From: Cryptomeria japonica
Taxonomy: Eukaryota; Streptophyta; Pinopsida; Cupressales; Cupressaceae
Assembly: GCF_030272615.1 (NCBI RefSeq)
Contig: NC_081412.1
Location: 106,460,296-106,524,295, forward strand
Direction: 5' to 3'
DNA length: 64,000 nt
This document shows, one piece after another, positions 23,540 to 34,499 of the stretch (position 1 is its first letter; every line of letters begins with the position of its first letter). The notes beneath the pieces were generated by a model that was not told where the DNA came from, did not search any database, and saw only the letters and a program-made list of their open reading frames with translations. Position numbers and translations under genes: made by a program.

Positions 23540-25195
23540 ATATTGTAATGTTGTTCTATGATAATTAATACAAAAAATTATCAGCTGGAAAGATGTGTAA
23601 CAAGAGAGATCTTTATTTTGAGAAATTATTTTTTTGTGTCAAAGGAGAGGGCTTTGGATTTGAATAAATTTTCCCTTAATTGGGTATTATCTTTATCCCC
23701 AAAATCGTTCTCTAGCAAATACCAGCCAAATGGTGGAATGAGGCATCCAACTTCTCTGTCTACTCTTCTGCTTCACCTCTTTTGCCTCTAGCAGCCCTCC
23801 TTGCAACTCCAGTTTGCTTGCTATGGCGTTGAAAGATGAGAAGAGATTTAGGAAATTTGAAGCTTACCTTCTATATTTCCAAACCCTAAAAGTTGAGAGA
23901 AAGCCTCGTAATCGATTATAGAGATATATCTAGCTATGGGAACTTCCCCTGTTTTCTTATTTTGCAAGGGCACAAATAAATCTCATATGGCTTTCACTAT
24001 TCTCACAATGCTAGAGATGGACGATTTAAAAAGAATGGGAGGATGGACGATTTATATAGAGTTTGCGGGTCTAAAGATGAAGTTTTGAGATCTTTTCAAA
24101 TTCATGTAAATAAAGAGCCAGGTTGAGTGGACGACATATGGGAAGAGACTCGTCTTTTCTTGTTTGTCTCCGAATTCCAAAAAAAAAAAATGGAAAATGT
24201 TGCAAGTAATTTCCCAGGAACAAGTCGATTCAAGTCCTCTTTTAATTATTTTTTCATGAATCTCGATACCCTATTACAGAGCTACCAATTCAACACATGC
24301 TAAGAGAACTCTAGAAAAAGTTATGGAATTTGACTTCACCCCCTGCAATTGCATTTGTATATAAAGCTTCAATGCTTTAATGTTGTCCATTTTGTACCAT
24401 CTTGAAATCAGGAACAACATTTTGCACTGTCATTTTCTGAAACAACTTTAGGGATTCTTCAATCTATCCATTCGAGTCATGCATTTACCAACCAGGGAAA
24501 TAGGCTGTGGTAATCTTCAAGATCTTTACACTCTGACAATTATTTAGAAGAAGTGACTTCGTTTTTTTCAAAACTCTAACATTTTTATTTGTAATTAGAT
24601 CCTTGAAGACTTGTTGAAGTCGAGGAAGATATTTAATTCAATGGTGTAAATGGTAAAGGAAAATGGTTTAAATAGTTATGAATGAGTGCTTATTTATAGA
24701 TAAATTTGTAAATGAATGCTTAATAATTTTTTAACATATGAATTTCAAAACATGAGCCTTACAATGATTCTTTACACCTTTAAGGATATTTTGTAGATTT
24801 CATTAGTCACTAACTATTTTTTATGCTAACTTTTGTATATCTTTGAAACAAATGATAAATTGCACCATATAGATGTGTTTATTGCATAAAAGATCTCCAA
24901 AACAATCAAATATGAAGCAAGATCTCAAAAGAGCTCTATATAATCTCAAACAAAAAGATCCTTAATTTGTCATTAATAAAATCAAACTCAATCATTCCTA
25001 GATATAGGATTTTTTTAGTTTGTAGGGCAATTTTAAAGCTTCACCAATAAATAGACTTGATGCTTTCCTATAAGCATATGAGGCTTCCTTCATACATAGA
25101 CTTCAGGCACTCAAACATATTGATCAACATCACTTTTCTCTCCCACTAATATATTTAATTGTTTAAGACGAAACTATCAATAATTTTTTTTATAT
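23540..25195. other. No recognisable gene
   Basis: AT-rich intergenic sequence upstream of the TM9SF gene. The open frame at 23558-23791 and others are short and show no family motif. A GGATGGACGATTTA phrase recurs near 24,010-24,060, and an A-run lies at about 24,179-24,190. Confidence 0.4.
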
Positions 25196-25199
25196 TTAC

Positions 25200-26060
25200 T
25201 ATTTAAGTCCATCTCTATCTCCATCTTCCTCTCTATCTCTCTCCCCTATTTCTATCTCTATAACTATCCTTGTATGTCTCTCTCCTCCACCTCCACCTCC
25301 ACCTCCACCTTCCCACCCCACCCCCCCCTCCCTCCCCCCCTTCACTCTCTCACTCTCTCTTTATTACTTATCTCTGTCACCATTTGTCTTTCTATTTCTC
25401 TACCCCGCCTATCTTATTGTCTCCCTTCTTTTATCTCCATTTCTCCCTCTCCCTCTTCCTCTCTCTATCCATCACTCCCTCTCTTATTGTCTCTCTCTTT
25501 CTATCTCTATCTCCCTATCTCTCCCCCAATATTTATATCTCATTATCTCTACCTCTCTCTCTTATTCAACCCATCTCTCCTACTCTATCTCTCACTACCT
25601 CTTTCTCTCTCTATCTCTAATCTATTTCTCCATCCTTCTCCATATCTCTATATCACTCTTTGTCTATATATCTCCCTCTCTATCTCTATATATTGTGTTA
25701 TCTCCCTCTTTTCCCTCTCCCCTTCTCTTCCCATCTTTTATCTCTCCTTCTTCCTCCTCTACCTATATTTCTCCCTCTATCGCATCTCTCAATCTCTCCA
25801 CATCTACCCCTCCCTCGCTCCCTCCCTATCCCCCATCCATCTCTCTATCTCTACCTCTATCTTCCTCTTTTTCTTTCCCTTTCTCTATATCCCCCAATCA
25901 TTATCCATCTCTCCCGGTATCCATCTCTCTATATGTGTCTCTACTTATCTTTATTTATTTGTCTCTTTATCTATCTCTTTGTCTCTATATCCCTCTTCCC
26001 CTCTATATCTCCTTATATCTCTATCTCCACATCTCTCTCTCACACACTCTCTCCCCACTT
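25200..26060 (+). repeat. Low-complexity polypyrimidine tract (CT/TATC microsatellite-like)
   Basis: About 860 bp is almost entirely C and T with interspersed A, built from TCTCTCTA, CTCCCTCT, CCACCT and TATCTC words. G is nearly absent. Three overlapping long open frames exist only because stop codons are rare in such sequence; their predicted proteins are Ser/Leu/Pro/Tyr strings. It ends about 0.7 kb before the TM9SF start. Confidence 0.9.
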
Positions 26061-26680
26061 CTCTCACCCTCTTCCTATTGCAAACAATACATGGGTTTGT
26101 CAGTAAGTGATTTTGATTATCTTCCTAATAAATAAGTTCTATTTCAATTGTATTTGGATCCTTATAGGTGGATTCAAAATATCAATTGCTAAGTGGCCTA
26201 CAAATTGACCTCATGTACTACAAAAATATATGCAAAAAATAGACATTTTCCCTCACCAACCTTCCACATATCTTTTATCAGCGTACCCATTGCACACCAA
26301 GGTACGATTGCTATTAAATATTGACAATCATTAAAATTTGATCTCTAACAAACTTATTAATCATTAGGATGACAATAAGCTTATTAGTCACTCAACTTCA
26401 ACACTCTTTATCAATGGCATTCAATAATTTGAATGCTCATTTTAAAAAACAAATATATTTTTTATTTTTAAATTAATTAATAAATAGGTATATTTCTGTT
26501 CTCTGCATAGACAATTCGCATTTCGCTCTGGGCAACTCACAAATTTACAGTCAAAGTCGTTGCTACCAGCTGATATGTCTACTGCTAGTCAAGTTGACCC
26601 TGTGGAAGCTACCCCAGAAACTGCCCACAAATGTTTTGGAGTATTAACAAGGAGTATGTTGGCTGGCAGACTGTTAGCGC

Positions 26681-26738
26681 CCAAGCTCAGGATTTGTTGG
26701 GTTTTTGCTCCAAGCTCAGGGTTTGTAGGGTTTTTATG
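26681..26738 (+). promoter_or_regulatory. 29-bp tandem repeat with a telo-box, just upstream of TM9SF copy B
   Basis: CCAAGCTCAGGNTTTGTNGG followed by GTTTTTNTN occurs at 26681-26709 and 26710-26738. The second unit creates TAGGGTTT (26726-26733), the plant telo-box (AAACCCTA on the other strand) often found near starts of housekeeping genes. It lies 27-84 bp before the proposed ATG, so it is likely in the 5' UTR or core promoter. Function is inferred only. Confidence 0.5.
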
Positions 26739-26764
26739 GTTACATACTGTTAGCGCTGAAAATC

Positions 26765-29521
26765 ATGGCGGGTAGCGTGGATAAGTTGACGGCGATTTGG
26801 ACGGTAGTTATGGCAGTCATAAACGGAGTAAATCGTGGCGCCTCAGATCACAAATACAGCACGGGAGATCTGGTGCCATTATTTGCGAACAAAGTCGGCC
26901 CCTTCAATAATCCCACGTAATCTCTCTTTCCAGAATTGAACAGTCATTCACTTGTGTGTTGGCGTTTGAATGAATTTATCTTGGATTGCATGTTTTTGTA
27001 ATTGAAATTGGTGAGAATTTCAGCATTAGGGTTAGAAATAATTCTAAATTCTATTAATAAATTTGGGGATAAATTTACCATCTAAATATATTTTTTATCT
27101 TCTTCTTTGCTAGGATTTATTTGTTAAATTTATCTTTAGATTTTTAAAAGAGTATAATTTGATAATTGTAACAGATTTCAAGAGATCATTTTGTAGACAT
27201 CTATTCTGTTTTAACTAAAAACGGTAGAAATAAGCATATGAAGAATGATATCTCTCAACATTGTTCTTGTTCTTTGATATTTTCTTAAACACATTTCATT
27301 CTTTGTTACCACTGTAATTGTCCCTCTTAATATAAAAAAATAAACAAATTAAATCTAAAATATTTGATGAATTTCTGCCCCACTGTAATTGTCCCCCCTT
27401 AATATAAAATAATAAACAAATGAAATGTAAAATATTTGATGAATTTCTGCCCCAAATGATTATGTTGTACGGCTGCATTGAACCCTGCTGTAAGAGATTC
27501 AGCGATTTGTGTGTCTTAATGCCAAGAACAGAAGGAAGTGCCACGCTGTGATTTGAAGTTAAAGATTTTGTTTCTATAGTAGCATTCCCTGTGTCTAATA
27601 TACAATTTTTTTCATTTGGTCTGCAGTGAAACATATCAATATTTTGATTTGCCATTCTGTGCTCCAGGTTTGGACCATTTCTGCACACTTCATCTTGCTT
27701 AGTGTTGTAGTTTGTTAACAGCTCTGTATTTGACTTGGCGTGTCTATTTACAATTTGTATGTTATAGATAAAGTCAAGGAGAAGAGACAAGACCTTGGAG
27801 AGATGCTGAACGGTGATAAGATGGTGGAAGCTCTGTACAAGTTGGAATTTCGGGTAAACAAAGATTCTCAACTCCTTTGCAGGAAGAAACTCACAAAAGA
27901 GGATTCGGAAAGGTTTAGGGAACCTATCAAAAATTCTTATTATTTTCAGATGTACTATGATGATCTGCCCATCTGGGGCTTTATTGGAAATTTTCAGAAA
28001 GAAAACAAGGCACGTCCAAATGGCACTACATATTTACTGTATACGCATATAGGCTTTCACATTTTCTACAACAATGACCGTGTCATAGAAATAAATGTTC
28101 GCACAGATCCAAGATTCTCAGTTGACATTACTGAGGACAGGGAAATTGAAGCTGATTTCATGTACTCTGTTAAGTGGGTGGAGACTAAAGTTCCTTTTGA
28201 ATGGCGAATGGATAAATATGAAAAGTCATTAGTTTTGCCCCATCATATCAAAGCCCACTCGTTCTCCATTACCACTTCTTGTGTAACAGTTCTACTTCTG
28301 ACTGGGATTCTTGCTTCTATTTACATATATGTTCTCAAGAACGACTTTGTCAAGTAAGAAAGCATAATTTGATTAGGAATTTGCTTGTGCAATGTGCAGA
28401 TAATCTCATGCCACGATTCAATGAAATTGAATTGAGTGTAACATTCGCTTGGTTAGAAACTAATCCTAAAGTGAGTTTTTGAATTGTCTGTCAATCTACT
28501 CTTTTTTTGCTATGAAGGTATTCTCATGATGTGGAGTCTACTGACGACCAAAGCGAAACAGGATGGAAGTACATTCATGGAGATGTCTTCAGATATCCTC
28601 GACACAGGTCTCTGTTTTGTGCTGTTCTTGGATCTGGGACTCAGCTTTTTGCTCTGTGAGTATATAAAAGCTCCATGAGTATGATACAGAACAGTATTCC
28701 AGGGTTTTTCCCCAAAATAATAAATTCACAGTCTTCTTACGTTTATATGATTTGTGTTTCTTAATGTGCTGATTACAGTGTCATCTTCGTCTTCATGCTC
28801 GCACTAGTGGGTGCTTTTTATCCCTACAGCAGGGGAACTCTACATACAGCCCTTTTGGTTATATATGCCCTTACATCTGGCATTGCAGGCTACACCTCTG
28901 CTTCTTTTTATACTCAACTTGGGGGATCAAACTGGGTATGTTTTTTCCTTTTTCTTCATTTTTTAAGTATAAATTTGCACCAGTCCAATAAATTGGACAT
29001 AATAGAATAAAACTTGATTTTTTAAATCTATTTCAGGTAAGGAATCAGTTGTTGACGGGCTGCCTATTTTGTGGGCCTCTGTTTTTAACCTTTTGCTTCC
29101 TAAATACTGTCGCAATGGCTTACAAAGCAAGTGTTGCACTACCCTTGGACACAATCATAATCCTCCTTCTCATCTGGACAATTATTGCATTCCCCTTGTT
29201 TGTGTTGGGTTGTATTGTTGGAAAAAACAGCAAGACTGAGTTTGAAGCTCCTTGCCGCACCACAAAATGCCCTAGAAAGATTCCTCCTTTGCCATTTTAT
29301 AGAGGGACTATCTCTCAAATGGCCATGGCAGGATTTTTGCCGTTTGGTGTAATCTACTTCGAGCTTCCCTATATATTCGTAAGTGTATGGGGTCACAAAA
29401 TCTACACGTTATACAGCATCCTCTTCATTATTTTCATCATCCTTATCATTGTGACAGCCTTAGTTATCATTGCATTCACCTACTTACAGCTAGCAGTTGA
29501 GGATCATGAATGGTGGTGGAG
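26765..29521 (+). CDS. TM9SF: TM9SF (transmembrane 9 / EMP70) protein, copy B, exons 1-6 (exon 7 at 39,813-40,032)
   Basis: Exons: 26765-26916, 27627-27667, 27768-28353, 28518-28655, 28779-28935, 29037-29521, 39813-40032. All introns are GT...AG and phases agree; the sum is 1779 bp, giving 592 residues plus stop, the usual family size. ATG 26765 (context AAAATCATGGCG) leaves a weak signal-like segment (residues 10-22). The N-terminal lumenal part has [44 protein letters not shown] and FMYSVKW. The first membrane segment is at about 232-255, followed by a cytosolic loop ([15 protein letters not shown]). Eight more hydrophobic segments follow, with [38 protein letters not shown] and EDHEWWWR. 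Family members reside in Golgi/endosomes and act in membrane-protein sorting. No stop or frameshift is seen. Exon 2 is only 41 bp and easily missed. Confidence 0.93.
27309..27451 (+). repeat. 71-bp tandem duplication in TM9SF intron 1
   Basis: CCACTGTAATTGTCCC begins at 27309 and at 27380. Each copy runs to GATGAATTTCTGCC, with a handful of differences. Confidence 0.85.
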
Positions 29522-30520
29522 GTATGTGGGTGCTTCTCTCTTCAGTTCAATTTGTTTTCCATTCTATAACTGATTGCTTTGTGACGAGGTTGTCTTTTGA
29601 TTGGATTTTAGTTGGATATTTCATATTTGTTTGTTAGAGCTTTAATGTTTATGTTTCATAAATAAAAAATTATATAGATGTTATGTATCCATTTTTTTTT
29701 TAAGAGTTGCAATAGTTCTATTTGTTACAAAGAAATGGTTTGTATTAATTAGATGGATGATATACATTCATTTTGTAAGTTGTGAATCTGTTCAGATTTA
29801 CAAATGGTCGATAAGATTGGGATTAAGAGATTAACGTTAGGAAATTATAATGTTGATTAAATAATTTCTTTCATAATTTTATGAGAGAAAAGCATACATA
29901 CAAGTTTACAGAATAATCATAATGTAAAGATTAAATACATTATGAAACATTATAATACACTTTCAAAGTCCATATAAATACTTCTAAAATGTCAAGATCC
30001 TTTAATACAACCTTCATGTGTCCAAACATATAACCACACATTTCATGCCATGCTTCACATAATCACTCAACAAAAGAGCTCAATAAAATGGTAACCAAGT
30101 CAAAAAAAAAAAAAAACCAACCCCACCACTAAACATGTGTTTGCTTTTATATATTGAAGCTCGTAGAAAACAATGGAGTGGTAAAGGTAAAACCGTGAGT
30201 GCACAAAACTATTGACTCCAACATTTACCTTTTGGTAATAAGTTTTTATAATATTAAATATTTTTTCAATCTGCCATCCACATAAAAAATCTAACTAATG
30301 TCACCTACAACTTTACAAGTGGACCCAAATAAATATTTAATGTGGCTAAACACATCCTTAAAAAATACACCACAAGTAAATATTTATTCTAGACAATTAT
30401 CTTTCTTTTGCAAAGTGCACAACATTTTTTCAACAATTAGATGGACTAAATTTGGTAGAAAGATTGAAAATGCTTTCTAAATATTCCTTTAGAAAATCAC
30501 CACTGATTCAAAACCTCAAT
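29522..30520 (+). other. Start of TM9SF intron 6, no gene
   Basis: Begins with the GTATGTGGG donor. AT-rich, with an A-run at about 30,101-30,115 and a T-run at 29,691. No element or coding signal recognised. Confidence 0.5.
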
Positions 30521-30524
30521 GGTG

Positions 30525-31290
30525 GGAGGAATTTTCAATTCACTACTATTCAATAGTAGCATAAATTTACCATTTTGGAACCCAAGCTTTCATATTTTTC
30601 TTGGTGTCTCCTTTACTAGAGTCTCTTTATTGGATCTCCTTTGGTCCAACTAGATATTTATTCCCTACCAATTTTTTTGTAGACATCTAGAAACTCTTGA
30701 GAACCACGTTTTATTTTACCTTTAAGTTCAAGATGTCTAGAATTCTATCCACTACTATTGAATAGTAGCATAGGTTTAGCATTTTGGAACCCAAGCTTCC
30801 ATATTTTCCTTGGTTTCTCCTTTACTAGAGTCTCTTTATCAAATCTCATTTGGTCAAACTAGATATTGAATTCCCTACAATTTTTGGTAGACATTTAGAA
30901 ATTGTCGAGAAACATTTTTAGTTTTACCTAAAGATGTCTAGAACTAGATTCATGATTTCTCCAAGCCTTTTTGGCCTAAGGTTTTTCCCTAACAATTTAT
31001 TATTATAGGTGGAACTTTCAATCCACTACAACTCAATGGTATCATAGCTTTACCATTTTGGAACCCAAGTTTGCATATTTTTCTTGGTGTCTCCTTTACT
31101 AGAGTCTCTTTATTGGATCTCATTTGGTCCAACTAGATATGTAACCCCTACAAATTTTTTTGCAGACATCTAGAAACTCTCAAGAATAATTTTTTGTTTT
31201 ACCTTTAAGTTCAAGATGTCTAGAACTAAATTTATTATTTGTTCAAGCCTTTTTGGCCTAGGGTTTTCCCATTACACTTGATTATTGTAA
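30525..31290 (+). repeat. Three diverged ~210-275-bp repeats in TM9SF intron 6
   Basis: Copies share CACTAC(T/A)A at 30541, 30750 and 31024, then ACCATTTTGGAACCCAAG, CTCCTTTACTAGAGTCTC, TAGA(A)CATCTAGAAA and AAGATGTCTAGAA. The third copy contains TGGTATCATAGC (31037-31048), one base from the copia primer site TGGTATCAGAGC. The array may therefore be a duplicated LTR/leader junction of a copia element. Confidence 0.7.
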
Positions 31291-33930
31291 GTTACTTGAC
31301 TATAATGTCAATAAATGCTACTCAAGTTTAGCATGCTTGTAGAGTGGAGATTCTATTTAGTATATGGCAAAATATCGAGATAGCTTTGTTTTCAAGAACT
31401 TGTGTAGATTAATATTTTTTGATATATTTTAAAGCCATGATATGTTTCAATGTTTACTTCAAATTGAGGAGCGTTTACCTCAAATTGAGGAGCAAGCCTA
31501 TAAAGTTGTACTAGAGATTGCCCACTTGCAAACTCTTATGAAACATTAGGTAAATGCTTTGTATATTGTTGCACATTTGTCAACCTCTCCCAAGAGAGGT
31601 CCTTTTCCTCCTAAGGGCATGTGCATACATAGGTGTAACCATATTATTTGTTCTAGGCACCACTCTTATTGCTATGTGTTAGTTCATGTAGACATGTCCA
31701 AACTATATTGCTTTTCAACCTCGTGATAGAAGCACTTCTAGGTGGCTAGACAGTGACAAGTACTATTGGTTGGCTTTAGCTATCCTATTCGTATTGCTAC
31801 TACTAATAAAAAATAGATAACCAAAGAGGATGATGGCATCATTACAAGTTGGGAGCCAAATCCCCGTAGACGAGGACCTCCCAAATGTTTGGAATAATCC
31901 CTCTAATAGAGACTTACCTCCTCCTTCCACTCAAATTGCACTAGTTGCTTGGCAATTTGATCGCTTTTGTATATTTTGTATAAGATTTCTCACGTGGAAT
32001 TTTTGAATGTGATGTCATTCCACCCATTTTTTTAAACTAATGTATATTTTATATTTTGTCTTTTCTTTAACTAATATAGAAGTACACTATTCATTAAAAA
32101 TATTAAAGAGGTACAATAGTTTCATTTTCATTTACATATGGTGCTACAATGAAATGGTCCATACAGATTAGGAGAAGGATGCACATCAATTTTTTATGCC
32201 ACAACACTTGTTGGACATGAAAATTATGTAGGTCTTGCATATCCAAAAATATTGAAGAACTATAATAGTTTCATTTTCTTGGGTTACAATTTACCAATTT
32301 CACTCTATTCAACATAATATGAACTTGAAGTGAGATTTTTTAGGCTCGTGCCTAACAAACACCTTCTCAATAACAAGTGGGACCTACTTAACTAAATATA
32401 TTTCTAATTATATATTCCCAAGTAGGCTTCAATTTTCAACCTTATAATAGAGAATATGAGTAAATTGGACTTTGCCACATTGTGCACACCCATAAAGCTA
32501 CAGTAAATAAATGATTATTCTAAATGTAGTGTAAAAGAGATATGTTTCCTTATTTTTTTTTTACATTCCATCTCTTTGTTTCTACATATTAAACCATTGC
32601 GATAAATATTAGTATATGTAAATTGTTATTATGTAAGTTGATGCTCTAACTTCATCATTTTCTTCATGTGTGCAAAGGTTTATTGCATGTGATTAACATA
32701 ATCAAGTATTATGTTTACATTATAAGTAATTATTACATGATTCAAGTTGTATAGTTACTTATTTCCTCTAATACACTCTAAATTAGAAGTTAAATGTTGG
32801 AAAGAAACTAGCCCCTAGGAAGTGAAAATCTTGCATCTAAAGGGCTCAAGACTCAATAAAAAGTCTACTATTTTCTTTCCATTAAGAGTTAATAAGTACT
32901 TTGAGGAAATGGGTTACTTGAAATCAACCAATGACAATTAGTGTTTGTGTTACATTCCTAAATGAGACGAATTGTTTCCAAAGCAATGTTGTAACCCTAG
33001 GACAACATAACTCATAGGTCCAAAATAATTTAATCAAAGTTGAAAGAATAAAATCAAATTATGAAAGCAAAAAACATTGAAATTTGTTCAAGAAAACCGC
33101 CAAGTTCTATAAAATTATAGTAAACCTTGTATATAAAAAATCGGACACTTTATCCAAGTTCGAAAATCTAAAAAATATTGAAATTGCTACAAGTCCAATA
33201 TCTAAAAACTAGAAAATCTAAGTTCAATCGTATATTTATTTTAGTTTGGTAATCAAGAAAGACTATAGTCATAACTCTACTAGAAATTGAATGTTCACAG
33301 TACATATCAAATTGTAGATCATTTCCAAGAATGTATGGATACAAACTTGACCCAAATATCCAAGGCAATGTTGAATGCAACCTTTGTCCAAAATAATTAT
33401 TGAATTTGTCTTTATCTTCCATCTAAACACAATATGAAACATTGAGGCCTATCAACCCTTTTACAATCAGGCATCCCATAATGGGTTGTCCACTCCATGT
33501 GTAGGATAACTACTAATAACTTACACATTGAATTATTACCAAACATCTTAGATACATTGGATCTACACACAACATAAAACAATCTACTACTTGAACACCA
33601 AATTTGTATCTTGCATACCTTTAAGGGTGATGTGGAGGTTATGAATTTCTCAACACCGATTATAAGGAGGATGGAACCTACTGAAACTTTCAGAGACACT
33701 TATTAATGAGCTATAGATTTGTAAGGGTGTGCAGGGAAGGTTATTTTATTTAGTGTCAAGCATAAAAAAATTAGAGACTCGTTTTTAACATTTATTTCTA
33801 TGCCACATATTCTAAGGAAAATGATATCCGGTAATAAGGAAAACAAAAAATTGAATCCTCAAATTGCAATGTTGTAAATATTATATTTTTTAATAAATAT
33901 AATAATAGTTTGTTTACAAAGATATAAGTG
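31291..33930. other. Mostly unrecognised intron sequence, possible Gag scrap near 31,440-31,720
   Basis: In the plus strand 31,440-31,550 reads QIEERLPQIEEQAYKVVLE with one stop soon after. About 100 bp later comes a Cys/His-rich stretch (RCNHIICSRHHSYCYVL) that vaguely resembles a damaged zinc knuckle. This could be copia Gag linked to the primer-site-like repeat just upstream, but support is weak. From 32,000 to 33,930 I see only AT-rich sequence; the minus-strand frame at 33412-33699 has no known motif. Confidence 0.3.
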
Positions 33931-33934
33931 CCTT

Positions 33935-34440
33935 TTTTTATAATATTGTTTCTAAAAAGATTATGGTGCTAAAACAACATATTTATTTTGTTTGGTTGAA
34001 ATCTCTTTTTGGTTTTTATTCTATTAAAGATGGTTACAATTCTCTGATTGCTAAAGAGAATGGAGAAAGTTGGCCTTCTAGGCTTTGTTGGGGAACACTT
34101 GCCTACCTAAAGCATGTGCTTTTTCTTGGTTGTCTATTCAAGACAAAATTCTATTTGGCATGAGACTCGATAGATTGGGGATCTCCACCCTTTTCCTTTG
34201 TGTATTGTGTGGATAGTGCTATGATTGTACAAATCATTTGCTTCTCCATTGCACTTTTGTTCAACACTATTGGTCACAGCCCAATTCCAAAACTTGATTG
34301 GTATTCACCTTTGCATTTTTCTATTTTAAAGCAATTTCAATGCTAGCTAGCTCTCTACAACACTTCTACTTTTGCATGTATCTAGGAGTTAAGCACGTCC
34401 ATTCTTATTGAGAACGTTTGGCTTGAAATAAATAGTAGAC
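33935..34440 (+). pseudogene. LINE C-terminal zf-RVT fragment
   Basis: Plus-strand frames read FYSIKDGYNSLIAKENG, SRLCWG and, after a frameshift near 34,110, FGMRLDRLGIS, FLCVLCG-stop-CYDCTNHLLLHC and FVQHYWS. This is the reverse-transcriptase-associated zinc domain at the end of plant L1 ORF2: the G.YSVKDGY start, the RL.R.GI step and the Cys/His cluster. At least one stop and one frameshift are present. The left limit is abrupt, and copia sequence begins right after. It is from a different copy than LINE-A, which stops at GKYSIKD. Confidence 0.7.
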
Positions 34441-34499
34441 TATTTAAAAAACATGTGTCTCCTATTATGGTAGTTTTACAAAAGATTGAGAAATCTATA

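Noticed and set aside
25274-26110. 278-codon open frame and two overlapping ones
   Set aside because: Pure low-complexity pyrimidine tract; the frames exist because stop codons need A or G in places this sequence rarely has them.
26560-26775. 71-codon open frame overlapping the TM9SF start
   Set aside because: It is in another frame, covers the promoter tandem repeat and ends within the first codons of exon 1; at most an upstream ORF.
27296-27871. 191-codon minus-strand open frame
   Set aside because: Covers intron 1, exon 2 and the start of exon 3 of TM9SF on the opposite strand and includes an intronic tandem duplication; no motif.
29139-29396. Minus-strand open frame over TM9SF exon 6
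   Set aside because: Shadow of the conserved exon; the plus strand carries all family motifs.
30525-31290. Repeat array considered as CRISPR-like or satellite
   Set aside because: Only three diverged copies with unequal spacing in a plant intron; CRISPR is not expected and there are no short identical repeats with unique spacers.
33412-33699. 95-codon minus-strand open frame in TM9SF intron 6
   Set aside because: No recognisable family, no splice or promoter context, AT-rich surroundings.
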